Assembly (NCBI GenBank): GCA_946624575.1
Contig: CAMOSH010000006.1
Coordinates: 1 to 50,855, forward strand
Direction: 5' to 3'
Origin: an uncultured Verrucomicrobiota bacterium
GTDB taxonomy: Bacteria > Verrucomicrobiota > Kiritimatiellia > RFP12 > UBA3636
Length of the DNA: 50,855 bases
The notes under the pieces were generated by a model. That model worked only from the letters and a program-made list of their open reading frames with translations. It had not been told where the DNA came from and did not search any database. The position numbers were made by a program, and so were the translations under genes. Positions 41,281 to 49,927 of this stretch are shown here, piece by piece. Every line of letters begins with the position of its first letter. The first letter of the stretch is position 1.

Positions 41281-41454
41281 TGCGTTTGCGAAGTTGCGCC
41301 TTGCGAGATAGCGCGGACGGCCGCTGCGGAAGGCATCGCCTTCAACGTCGGGGCGCGGCGCGCATCGCGCGCAATCATACGCCAATCGACACTAAAAAAA
41401 AAGCCGTTTCCGCATGCCCGGAAACTCCGGACTCTTGCGTGTCAAAAAAACAAC

Positions 41455-41483
41455 TTGACTTTAGTCGCGACTTGCAATATCGT
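41455..41483 (+). promoter_or_regulatory. Candidate promoter of the beta-helix/GH50-like operon
   Basis: TTGACT (41455-41460) follows an A-rich stretch, and TATCGT lies 17 bp further at 41478-41483. The -35 is strong and the -10 is imperfect. The divergent SSS gene would be read from about 41370. The 287-bp gap holds no other gene. Confidence 0.45.
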
Positions 41484-41567
41484 TTCGACCGACGGTTCCC
41501 GTGCGATACCGGAAAAGCCGTCGGACAAACCAACAACCATCAAAACGAACTGAGAAAGGTTCAAACG

Positions 41568-44519
41568 ATGCACCAAGTGAAACGTGCGGCGTTCTTCGCC
41601 GCCGCGGCCTTTGCCGCAATGAATTGCGCCAACGCGCTTTCGGGCTATGTCTATTACGTCGCCGATGGCGGCAGCGACGAGAACGACGGCCTCTCCGCCA
41701 AAACCCCGTTCGCGACGATCGACAAGGCGATAACGGTAGCCGAAAATTCCGACGATGAAATTCGCGTCGCGGCCGGAACCTACTCGACGACGAACCAGTG
41801 GGGTCCAAACCTCAAGGCGAAGCTCGTCGGCACAGGGGAAACGCGCGACGACGTCATCATCCAGTCGGCCGGCACCTACCGGACGCTCCGCATGGCGGCG
41901 GGGTCGATGGTCACAAACCTCACCGTCGTCGGCATCACCGTCCACACGTCCAACGCGGACAAAGGCGGCGCGATCGAGATGGCGGGCGGAACCCTAACGG
42001 ACTGCGTAATCCGCGACGGGCATTCCGATTACAAGAGCGCCCGTTCCGGCGGAAACATCTTCATGACCGCAGGGCTTGTCGAGAACTGCGTGATCAGCAA
42101 CGGCAACGCCAAAAGCCGCGGCGGCAACATCAACATGGAGGGCGGCACGGTCCGCAACTGCGTCATCGCCGACGGACAGGCCACGGCTTGGGGCGGCAAC
42201 GTGTACATCAAGGGTTCGTCGGCCGTCGTGACGAACTGCGTCATAAAAGATGGCGTCAACAATACGACCGCCGCCAACGCATACGGTGGCAACGTCCACA
42301 TCGAAAACGCCGGAACCGTTGCGGACAGCGAGATTTCCGGCGGAGTCTCCTATAGTGACGGAGGGAATGTTTACATAACCGGCGCGGGAATCCTGAAGGG
42401 CTGCATGATCACGGGCGGCACAAGCCGCAACGGCCATGGCGGCAACGTTCGGATCACCGGCGACGCGGCCGTCGTTTCTGATTGCACGATTTCGGATGGA
42501 ACGTGCGAAAACACGGCGAACAACATCTTCGGCGCAAACCTCTATGTGAACTCCGCAGCTACCCTTTCACGGTGCCGATTTTCCGGCGGCACCATCGGCA
42601 CATACAACGGCGGCAGCCTCTGCGTAAACAATTCCAGCGCCGTGGTGGAGGACTGCCTCATCGAGGGATCCCAAAGCGGCGGCGTACTGCTTTACACGAC
42701 AAGCCATCTTTACAACTGCACGATTGTTGGCAACAGCGCATACGGCGTCTGGGCGTGGAACGACAACCAGCACCTTTTCAATACCGTCATCTACGGGAAC
42801 ACCGAAAATGGCTCGGCAAAGGACTGGACCGGCAACCAGCCGACGCACGCATCGGCGGAATTTCTGAACTGCGCGGTCACGTCCGGCTCGCTTTCGACTT
42901 CGACTTTCCCGACGCTTGTGGAAATCGACTCCTCCGCCTTTGCCGACTACGCGAACGGCGACTACTCGCCGGCGTCCGGCGGCGCGCTCGTCGATGGCGG
43001 TACGTCCGATCCGCGCGGCGCTAGCGCCTCGGCGACCGACCTCGCCGGCAACCCGCGCGCGAGCGGCGCCATCGACATCGGCTGCTACGAGTACCAGAAG
43101 CAGGACATGACCGTCCGCATCGACGGCGCGACCTACAGCCAGGTCTTCGCCCCGGCGACGGTGACGTTCACCCATGCCGTGGAGAATTCCGCCGATCCGG
43201 ACACCATCGTCTTCACCTACGACTTCGGCGACGGCTCGGCCACCGAGACCACCTCGGAGGCTACGATTTCCCACCCCTACGCCGAACCCGGCGTTTACAC
43301 GGTGACGATTTCGGCCGAGAGCGAATGCGGGGACGATGTCCCGGCCAACATGGTTTACGAAGGCTACGTCCGCGTCGCGTCGTCCACCATTTACGTGACG
43401 CCTGGAAATGGTTCGGGGACGTTCCCATACGACACGGCGGAAAAGGGATACGGCAACCTCAAGACGGCTGTCCAGAATGCGCTCGACGGCTACACGATCC
43501 TGCTCGGCGAGGGCGTCCACGAAACGACCGACCAGGTGTCGTTCAGCAAGGCGCTCACGCTGCGCGGTCTTGGCGCGACGCCCGAGGCGGTGATCGTGCG
43601 CAACACGACGGCGACGCCCGACACCTACTACCACAGGGTACTGGAGATGAACAACGCCGACGGCCGCATCGAAAACCTCACGATCGAAAACGGCTGCGTC
43701 TCTTCGTGGTCTGGCAATGACCAGTACGGCGGCAATCTGCGGCTTGTGGCGGGCGTTGTCTCCAACTGCGTGATCCGCGGCGGTCGCGCGGTCGTCAGCG
43801 GCGGGAACGGCGCCGGAGCGGGCGTCGCGATCGCGGGCACGGCGACGCTCACGCACTGCGTGATCTCCAACAACGTTGTCGAGGGGACGTCCGCGAACAA
43901 CGGCTATGCCGGCGGCGCGGTGTTTCTGTGGTACAGCGTCCAGAACGCCCGCATCTCGAACTGCCTCGTTTCCGGCAACCGCTACGTGACGAGCGGCGAA
44001 ACCGTGAAATCCGGAGCGGCGGGCATTCGCTTCGGCGGGAGCAACAATAACACCGCCGTCGAGAACTGCACGGTCGTCGCCAACACGGTCGAGGGAGAAC
44101 TCTCCGACGATTCCGCCGGCATCCACTGCACGACGTGGTACGGGCGCCTGCGCAACAACATCGTGGTCGGCAACTACGAGACGGGCAAGGAGAAATTCAC
44201 CTCCGTCAAGCTCGACTTTAATTCGGGCAACGACTACACCTACCACAACAACATCACGGACGACTCCGTCATCGAAACCTCCGGCACCAAGAGCAAGGAC
44301 AACAAGCTCGCGTCCGCCGCGTCGCTCTTCAAGAACTTCGCAAATGGCGACTTCAGGCTGAAGACCGGCAGCGCCGCCTACAACGCCGGAACGCGCTCTG
44401 GACTCGCGCTCCTGCCGGCCGTGGACCTCGACGGCAACCCGCGCGTGGCGTTCAACAAGATCGACATCGGCTGCTCCGAGAGCCAGGACCTTCCCGCGAC
44501 AGTGTTCATCCTCCGGTAA
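41568..44519 (+). CDS. Secreted right-handed beta-helix protein with PKD domain
   Basis: The 983-residue protein has a signal peptide (cleavage after CANA), a DUF1565-like start (YYVADGGSDENDGLSAKTPF), and a first beta-helix to about residue 510. A PKD domain follows at about 513-600 (YDFGDGSATETT, then PGVYTVTISAES), then a second beta-helix to the C-terminus. Within the first helix a unit beginning (R/W/D/H)GGN(V/I) and ending C-I-x-x-G recurs about eight times (42046-42650). No catalytic pattern of a pectate lyase could be fixed, and no sorting tag was recognized. AAAGG precedes the ATG by 9 nt. Its TAA overlaps the next ATG (TAATG). Polysaccharide binding or lyase action at the surface is a reasonable guess. 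Confidence 0.8.
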   Translation: MHQVKRAAFFAAAAFAAMNCANALSGYVYYVADGGSDENDGLSAKTPFATIDKAITVAENSDDEIRVAAGTYSTTNQWGPNLKAKLVGTGETRDDVIIQSAGTYRTLRMAAGSMVTNLTVVGITVHTSNADKGGAIEMAGGTLTDCVIRDGHSDYKSARSGGNIFMTAGLVENCVISNGNAKSRGGNINMEGGTVRNCVIADGQATAWGGNVYIKGSSAVVTNCVIKDGVNNTTAANAYGGNVHIENAGTVADSEISGGVSYSDGGNVYITGAGILKGCMITGGTSRNGHGGNVRITGDAAVVSDCTISDGTCENTANNIFGANLYVNSAATLSRCRFSGGTIGTYNGGSLCVNNSSAVVEDCLIEGSQSGGVLLYTTSHLYNCTIVGNSAYGVWAWNDNQHLFNTVIYGNTENGSAKDWTGNQPTHASAEFLNCAVTSGSLSTSTFPTLVEIDSSAFADYANGDYSPASGGALVDGGTSDPRGASASATDLAGNPRASGAIDIGCYEYQKQDMTVRIDGATYSQVFAPATVTFTHAVENSADPDTIVFTYDFGDGSATETTSEATISHPYAEPGVYTVTISAESECGDDVPANMVYEGYVRVASSTIYVTPGNGSGTFPYDTAEKGYGNLKTAVQNALDGYTILLGEGVHETTDQVSFSKALTLRGLGATPEAVIVRNTTATPDTYYHRVLEMNNADGRIENLTIENGCVSSWSGNDQYGGNLRLVAGVVSNCVIRGGRAVVSGGNGAGAGVAIAGTATLTHCVISNNVVEGTSANNGYAGGAVFLWYSVQNARISNCLVSGNRYVTSGETVKSGAAGIRFGGSNNNTAVENCTVVANTVEGELSDDSAGIHCTTWYGRLRNNIVVGNYETGKEKFTSVKLDFNSGNDYTYHNNITDDSVIETSGTKSKDNKLASAASLFKNFANGDFRLKTGSAAYNAGTRSGLALLPAVDLDGNPRVAFNKIDIGCSESQDLPATVFILR
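42046..42650 (+). repeat. Beta-helix repeat block in the secreted protein
   Basis: About eight imperfect units of 24-32 codons each begin with GGN(V/I) or a variant and end with a C-(V/M/T)-I-x-x-G segment. They correspond to rungs of a right-handed beta-helix. The DNA is diverged, so the repeats are old and kept at protein level. Confidence 0.6.
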
Positions 44520-46399
44520 TGACCGCCTCGCCACTGGCTTACGCCTCGGAGGGGGGCGGCGAACTCCCGTTCGCCGCGAAGCCCAGCGGCGGTCTGGAGA
44601 CCGCCTCCCCACTGGCCGTTGCGGCGATTCTCCTCGCCGCGGCGCTGTTGCCGCAGGCGGCTTTCGGAACCGGCGCGGACGATGCACTTTCGCTCGCGAA
44701 AGGCAGGGCGGAGGCGGTCTACGGAGGGCGGCTGACGTTCGAATCCGGCGGTTCGGTCGTTCTGCGCAGTTCGAACGCCGAATACCATTCCGGGATGCGC
44801 CTGCTGCCGCCGCCGGGAAAGGCGACGTTCGACCTTTCGTCCGGTCGTTACCTCGCCGCCGACCTGGAGAATCTCTCCGACCACCAGCAGCGGCTTTGCC
44901 TCAAGATCGACGACGCCGCCCGCGACGCCTACGCCTCCATCACGCTCGACCCCGGCGAAAAGGGAACGGTCAAGCTCCAGCTTCCGCACAGATCGGTTTA
45001 CTCGTTTCCGACCGGTGCGACAGGCGTGAGAACGCTCGACACCGCCGCAATCACGAACGTGGCGTTTTGCGTCGTGTGGCCATACGAGGGACAGTTTTCC
45101 GGGCTCCTGAACTTCAGGATTTCCAATGTCCGCCTCGTCGGTTCTCCGGATTGGGCGCGCAGCGTCGCCCCGGCGGCATACCTGCCTTTCGTCGACAAGT
45201 TCGGCCAGTTCGCGCATGGAGACTGGAAGGGGAAGGTTTCGTCGGCCGACGAACTCCGGGCGGACCTCGCAGCCGAGAACGCCTCGCTCAAACCGCCGCC
45301 GGCGAGCTGGGACGGATACGGGGGCTGGAGAAACGGACCGCAGCTCGCCGCCACCGGGAACTTCCGCACAGAGAAGGTGGACGGCAAGTGGTGGCTCGTG
45401 ACGCCATCCGGTCACCTGTTCTACTCGCTCGGAATCAACGTCGTGAAAGTCGATAGCGACGCGCCGGACGGACGGCTCCACCCCGACTGGTATGAAAGCC
45501 CGGCGCAGGCGTCGATGGCGTTTCCGACATGGAACATGCGCGAAAAGTTCGGCAAGTCCGATTTCCGCATGGACTGCTACGACCTCGTGCTGCGGCGGCT
45601 CGACTCGTGGGGAATCAACACGATCGGGAACTGGAGCGACGGACTTCTCACGTCGCTTTCGCGCAAGCCATACGCCATCGTCGCCGCGTCCAGGCCCGCC
45701 GACGTGCCGTATCTCCCCGGAGGATTCTACGACACGCTCGACGAGACGTTCGCAGAAAAAATGAGCCAGGCCGTGGCCGCCGCGTTCGCGGCGCCGGGCT
45801 CCGCGCTCGAAACCGCGGCCGGCGACCCGATGTGCATCGGGTTCTTCATCGACAACGAACTTTCGTTTCCCTCCGACGCCGCCTACTTCGAGCCGTATTT
45901 CAAGGCCTGCAAGGAGGCTCTCGCCGCCGCAGCCCCGGGCAAGCTGTATCTTGGATGCCGCTTCAAGGGACTGCGAAATCCGGATGCGCTCTGGAACGCC
46001 GCCGCGAAGTGGTGCGACGTGATCTCGGTCAATTCATACGTCGGGAGCGTCGAAGTATTCGGTCGCGGGGAATACGCCGCGCCGGCGATCGACAAACCGA
46101 TCCTGCACAGCGAGTTCCACTTCGGCACGATGCAGCGCGGGATGTTTTCGGCCGGACTCTGCCCGGTCGGCGACCAGTGCGAACGCGGACGCGCGTTCCG
46201 GCGAGTCGTGGAAGGCGCGCTGCGGCACCCGCTGTTCGTCGGATCGCACTGGTTCCAATACCGCGACCAGCCCCTCGTGGGGCGCGGCGACGGTGAAAAC
46301 TACCAGATCGGATTCGTGGACGTCTGCGACAGGCCTTACGTGAAACTCGCCGAGGCCGCACGCGCCGTTGGCGAGACGATGTACGAATTGCGATTTTGA
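44519..46399 (+). CDS. GH50/agarase-like glycoside hydrolase 1
   Basis: The 626-residue protein has a signal-like hydrophobic segment at 31-50, an N-terminal jelly-roll-like domain (about 60-210), and a TIM barrel that starts FVDKFGQFAHGDWKGKV. It continues FRTEKVDGKWWLVTPSGHLF and DSWGINTIGNWSD, sequences typical of beta-agarase/GH50-type enzymes. Predicted acid/base is Glu447 (FFIDNELSF) and predicted nucleophile Glu532 (HSEFHFG). It should cleave a galactan or a related polysaccharide outside the cytoplasm. The start overlaps the beta-helix stop as TAATG; an unusual 30-residue leader precedes the hydrophobic segment. The two following genes are paralogues. Family number and substrate are inferred from motif memory, not a search. 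Confidence 0.72.
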   Translation: MTASPLAYASEGGGELPFAAKPSGGLETASPLAVAAILLAAALLPQAAFGTGADDALSLAKGRAEAVYGGRLTFESGGSVVLRSSNAEYHSGMRLLPPPGKATFDLSSGRYLAADLENLSDHQQRLCLKIDDAARDAYASITLDPGEKGTVKLQLPHRSVYSFPTGATGVRTLDTAAITNVAFCVVWPYEGQFSGLLNFRISNVRLVGSPDWARSVAPAAYLPFVDKFGQFAHGDWKGKVSSADELRADLAAENASLKPPPASWDGYGGWRNGPQLAATGNFRTEKVDGKWWLVTPSGHLFYSLGINVVKVDSDAPDGRLHPDWYESPAQASMAFPTWNMREKFGKSDFRMDCYDLVLRRLDSWGINTIGNWSDGLLTSLSRKPYAIVAASRPADVPYLPGGFYDTLDETFAEKMSQAVAAAFAAPGSALETAAGDPMCIGFFIDNELSFPSDAAYFEPYFKACKEALAAAAPGKLYLGCRFKGLRNPDALWNAAAKWCDVISVNSYVGSVEVFGRGEYAAPAIDKPILHSEFHFGTMQRGMFSAGLCPVGDQCERGRAFRRVVEGALRHPLFVGSHWFQYRDQPLVGRGDGENYQIGFVDVCDRPYVKLAEAARAVGETMYELRF

Positions 46400-46408
46400 A
46401 AACTTGAC

Positions 46409-47887
46409 ATGGTTACGCAAAGATATTCCCTTCTCTCCCCGGCGGTTCCATTCGACGCCTTACGACGACCGTTCATCGACCGCTTCGGCCAGTTCGCGCA
46501 TTCCGAGTGGCCGGAAAAGGTCCACAACGAGCGCGAGCTTCCGGACGACCTCGCCAGGGAACTCGCGACGATGCGCGCGGCTCCGTCGAACTGGAACGAA
46601 TGGGGCGGCGCGAAGGACGGCCCGGCGCTTGAGGCGTCGGGCGCGTTCCGCACCGAGAAAATCGACGGCCGCTGGTGGCTCGTCGATCCGTCCGGCCATC
46701 CGTTCTTTTCCCACGGCCTCGACACGCTTCGCCACTACACCGACGCCGCGAACGGCCGCGAGCATCCGGACTGGTATGAAACGGAGCCGCCCAAAAACGG
46801 GCGCATGACATTCACGCACTGGAACCTGCAGCGCAAGTTCGGGAAGATCGACTACATTTCCGACTACTACCGTTTCATCCACGCGCGCCTCGCATCGTGG
46901 GGAATGAACACGATCGGGCGCTGGGGTGCATGGCGGCTCCCATCGTGCGGGCGCACTCCATACATCCTTCTGCTGGACTCTCCCGCAAAGGCCCCGCGTC
47001 TGCCTGGCACGCGGATCTACGACGTGTTCCACCCAGACTTCGGGGAGAAATTCAAAGCCGGAGTGCTGGACCAGGCCCGGACGGAAAAGGCGATCGCCGC
47101 CGCCGTGGACGATCCGCTCTGCATCGGACTTTCGCTGGACAACGAATTTTCGTTCGACGCGATGATCGGAGTCATGATGGCGCAGGACATCCGGAATTCG
47201 GCCGCGAAGAACGCCTTTTTCGCCCATGTCCAGCGCAAATACGGTTCGCTCGCGGCGATCAACTCGGCGTGGGGCACCAACCTTTCAACCTGGCCCTCGC
47301 TGGCGACGCTTTCGGTGCCGCTTCCGGGAGCGGGCTTCGCGGCCGACGCCGAGGAGTTCCGCCTCGACTGGCTGGAGCGCTACTTCGGAGCGGCGCGCGC
47401 CGCCGTGAAGGCTCTTGCGCCGGACCGCCTCTACTTCTCCGCCGCGTTCGCCGGCATGGAGCAGCCAGCCGCCGCGTGGGACGCCGCCGCGCGGTTCGCC
47501 GACGTGCTCGTCGCGGATGTCCACGAACGCGACGCCGCCGCGTTGAGCCCGCTCGGCTCGGCGTCAATGCCGGACAAGCCTCTGCTTGTCGGGGCGTTCA
47601 CGTTCGGATGCCTCGACCGGGGAATGTTCGCGGCCGGCCCCTGCCCCACCCCGGACCAGACCGCGCGCGCCGCCGCATACGGTAATTTCATGCGCGGGGC
47701 GCTCGAAAACCCGCGCATCGTCGGATGCCACTACTTCCAGTATCGAGACCAGCCGCTTGTCGGGCGCGACGACGGCGAGGCGTTCCAGATCGGCTTCGTC
47801 GACGTCTGCGACAGGCCATACGGGAAACTCTCCGCCACGGCCAGAAAGTTCGGCGAAACAATGTATGGACGATTCAACAGCAAATGA
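46409..47887 (+). CDS. GH50/agarase-like paralogue 2, lacking the nucleophile (probable pseudoenzyme)
   Basis: The 492-residue protein has the same barrel (FIDRFGQFAHSEWPEKVHN, RTEKIDGRWWLVDPSGH, SWGMNTIGRWG) but no N-terminal jelly-roll domain and no signal peptide. Predicted acid/base Glu246 is kept (SLDNEFSF). The nucleophile position is Ala396 (VGAFTFG; paralogues have S/G-EFHFG), coded GCG at 47594-47596, with the adjacent His replaced by Thr. The frame is intact, without stops. An insertion of about 45 residues (about 262-310) resembles GH42-type barrels. It lies 9 bp after gene 1 and overlaps gene 3. It may be a cytoplasmic binding protein, may use another residue, or may act on a different linkage. 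Confidence 0.75.
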   Translation: MVTQRYSLLSPAVPFDALRRPFIDRFGQFAHSEWPEKVHNERELPDDLARELATMRAAPSNWNEWGGAKDGPALEASGAFRTEKIDGRWWLVDPSGHPFFSHGLDTLRHYTDAANGREHPDWYETEPPKNGRMTFTHWNLQRKFGKIDYISDYYRFIHARLASWGMNTIGRWGAWRLPSCGRTPYILLLDSPAKAPRLPGTRIYDVFHPDFGEKFKAGVLDQARTEKAIAAAVDDPLCIGLSLDNEFSFDAMIGVMMAQDIRNSAAKNAFFAHVQRKYGSLAAINSAWGTNLSTWPSLATLSVPLPGAGFAADAEEFRLDWLERYFGAARAAVKALAPDRLYFSAAFAGMEQPAAAWDAAARFADVLVADVHERDAAALSPLGSASMPDKPLLVGAFTFGCLDRGMFAAGPCPTPDQTARAAAYGNFMRGALENPRIVGCHYFQYRDQPLVGRDDGEAFQIGFVDVCDRPYGKLSATARKFGETMYGRFNSK

Positions 47888-49902
47888 AAGCACTCTTCTT
47901 CGTAATCGCATTCATCGCCGCCGCGATCTTCGCGGTGCATCGCCTCGCCCCGCGCCAGATGGAGGCCCATGAAAGCCAAACTGTTCTGGAGGAACCGGAG
48001 GCACCAGAAGGACCGGGCGTATCGGAAGGTTCGGAAGGACCGGATGGATCGGAAGAACCGGGTGGAACGGGTGGATCGGACAAAGCGGAAAGTGCGGAAA
48101 GTTTTTCCTTCGCGACGTGCCGCCTTTCGCCAGTCCACGGGGCCACGGTCCTGCCCGACGGCGAAGGCGCCGTCGTTCTGCGCATGCCAAGCGCTGAGTG
48201 GAGCTGCGGCCTGAGGCTCGATCCACCGGAAGGCCGCCGATCGCTCGACCTTTCACGCGGGCGCTTTCTCGCACTTGACGTCGAAAACCTCTCGACGACG
48301 CGCCAGATGCGCCTCACGATGCACGTCTCAAGCGGCGGCGCCAACAGCGAGGCGGCCGATCACGCCGTCGCGAACTTCACGAAAAACCGCTCCGTCAACA
48401 CCGGCATCGGCCTCAACCCCGGCGAAAAGGGAACAATGCGCCTCTTCCTGCCGCACCCGTCTTATGCGACGCCCGACGGCGCTCCCGGACCGCACCTCGT
48501 TGACACAGCGCACGTGAACTGCATCGAGCTTCAGTGCCAGTGGCCGTTCGAGCGCGAATTCAAATGGGTGGTCGATTGCCGCCTATCGAACCTCCGGCTC
48601 GAAGGCGAGCCGCTTCCGCCGCCTCCGCAAGGCGCGGCGTTTTTCCCGTTCATCGACCGCTACGGCCAGTATCGCCACGCCGAATGGCCAGAAAAAGTGC
48701 ATTCCGACGAAGAGCTGCGCGAGGACCTGCGCAGCGAAGAGGCCCGGATCGCGGCCTCGCCGCGCCCGGCGTCGTGGGACCGATACGGCGGCTGGGCAGC
48801 GGGTCCCAGGCTCGCGGCCACGGGTTCCTTCCGCACGGAAAAGGTCGATGGCAAGTGGTGGCTCGTGACGCCAGAAGGGCACCTCTTCTTCTCCACCGGC
48901 ATCGACGTCGTGCGCGACAACACGGACTCCTCCGACGGCACCAAGCACCCGGACTGGCACGAAACGCCCGTTCCGCCGTCGCGCATGATGGCCTACCCGG
49001 CGTGGAACATCGCCAGGAAGTTCGGCAAGGACGACTACCGCGCGGACTACAACCTTTTCGCGCAGAGGCGGCTGTGTTCGTGGGGCGTGAACACGATCGG
49101 CAACTGGTCAGGCGGCGACCTCCTGCGGACGGCGCGCATCCCCTACGTCGCGAGCGTCCTGGAGCGCGGACGCGGCGTCCCGCGCCACCCGAAATTCCAC
49201 ATCTACGACTTCGCGGCGCCAGATTTCGAGGAAAAGATGCGCGCGGCCATCCGCGAAAAGTTCGCGACCGACGAAACGTTGCGCCACGCCGCCGGCGACC
49301 CGCTGTGCATCGGATTCTTCATCGACAACGAGCTGCAATTCCAGAAGTGGATTCCGGAAGTCGGCGCCGAAAAGGCCGCGCCCCTGCTCGACCTCTACTT
49401 CCGGCTCTGCAAGGAGGAGCTTGGGCGCGCGGCGCCGGGCAAGCTATACCTCGGCTCGCGCTTCGTCGGCTTCCGGCAGGCCGGAATCCTCTGGCGCGCC
49501 GCCGCAAGGCATTGCGACGTCGTGAGCGTGAACGCCTACGCCAACAGCGTCGCCAACATTCCCGACAACCTTTTCGAGCCGGGCCTTGAAAAGCCGATCC
49601 TGCTGGGGGAATTTCATTTCGGCTGCATGGACCGGGGAATGTTCCGGGCGAGCCTCTGCCCCGTGGGCGACCAGACGGAGCGCGGCCGCTCCTACGCGCG
49701 CCTCGTGGAAGGCGCGCTTCGGCACCCGCTCTTCGTCGGTTGCCATTACTTCCAGTATCGCGACCAGCCGCTCATAGGGAGAGGCGACGGCGAAGCGTAT
49801 CAGTGCGGCTTCGTCGATGGCTGCGACCGGCCCTACGCCCCGCTTTGCGCCGCCGCGCGCCAGATCGGCGAAACGATGTATCCCATGCGCTCCGGACGCT
49901 GA
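47884..49902 (+). CDS. GH50/agarase-like glycoside hydrolase 3, membrane-anchored
   Basis: The 672-residue protein begins with a single hydrophobic anchor or signal (MKALFFVIAFIAAAIFAVHR), then a Glu/Gly/Ser/Pro tripeptide-repeat linker at about 35-72, a jelly-roll-like domain (about 75-240), and the barrel from FIDRYGQYRHAEWPEKVHS. Predicted catalytic residues are Glu483 (FFIDNELQF) and Glu576 (LGEFHFG), both present. No Cys lipobox is seen. It should be tethered at the envelope and act with paralogue 1. The ATG overlaps the stop of paralogue 2 as ATGA, fixing the start; the open frame upstream is a shadow. The linker is coded by a 9-bp tandem repeat. Confidence 0.74.
   Translation: MKALFFVIAFIAAAIFAVHRLAPRQMEAHESQTVLEEPEAPEGPGVSEGSEGPDGSEEPGGTGGSDKAESAESFSFATCRLSPVHGATVLPDGEGAVVLRMPSAEWSCGLRLDPPEGRRSLDLSRGRFLALDVENLSTTRQMRLTMHVSSGGANSEAADHAVANFTKNRSVNTGIGLNPGEKGTMRLFLPHPSYATPDGAPGPHLVDTAHVNCIELQCQWPFEREFKWVVDCRLSNLRLEGEPLPPPPQGAAFFPFIDRYGQYRHAEWPEKVHSDEELREDLRSEEARIAASPRPASWDRYGGWAAGPRLAATGSFRTEKVDGKWWLVTPEGHLFFSTGIDVVRDNTDSSDGTKHPDWHETPVPPSRMMAYPAWNIARKFGKDDYRADYNLFAQRRLCSWGVNTIGNWSGGDLLRTARIPYVASVLERGRGVPRHPKFHIYDFAAPDFEEKMRAAIREKFATDETLRHAAGDPLCIGFFIDNELQFQKWIPEVGAEKAAPLLDLYFRLCKEELGRAAPGKLYLGSRFVGFRQAGILWRAAARHCDVVSVNAYANSVANIPDNLFEPGLEKPILLGEFHFGCMDRGMFRASLCPVGDQTERGRSYARLVEGALRHPLFVGCHYFQYRDQPLIGRGDGEAYQCGFVDGCDRPYAPLCAAARQIGETMYPMRSGR
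47988..48101 (+). repeat. Coding 9-bp tandem repeat (minisatellite)
   Basis: About 12.7 degenerate copies of a 9-bp unit with consensus GGAAGGACC run without gaps. In the reading frame each unit adds a tripeptide of the type E-(G/E/A)-(P/S). Copy-number changes would keep the frame and alter only linker length. Confidence 0.8.
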
Positions 49903-49927
49903 CGGACGATCCGGCGCTACACCCGTG

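Noticed and set aside
42567-44687. 706-codon minus-strand frame opposite the beta-helix and GH50-like genes
   Set aside because: Low-complexity Arg/Ala/Val composition and no motifs; shadow of the plus-strand genes.
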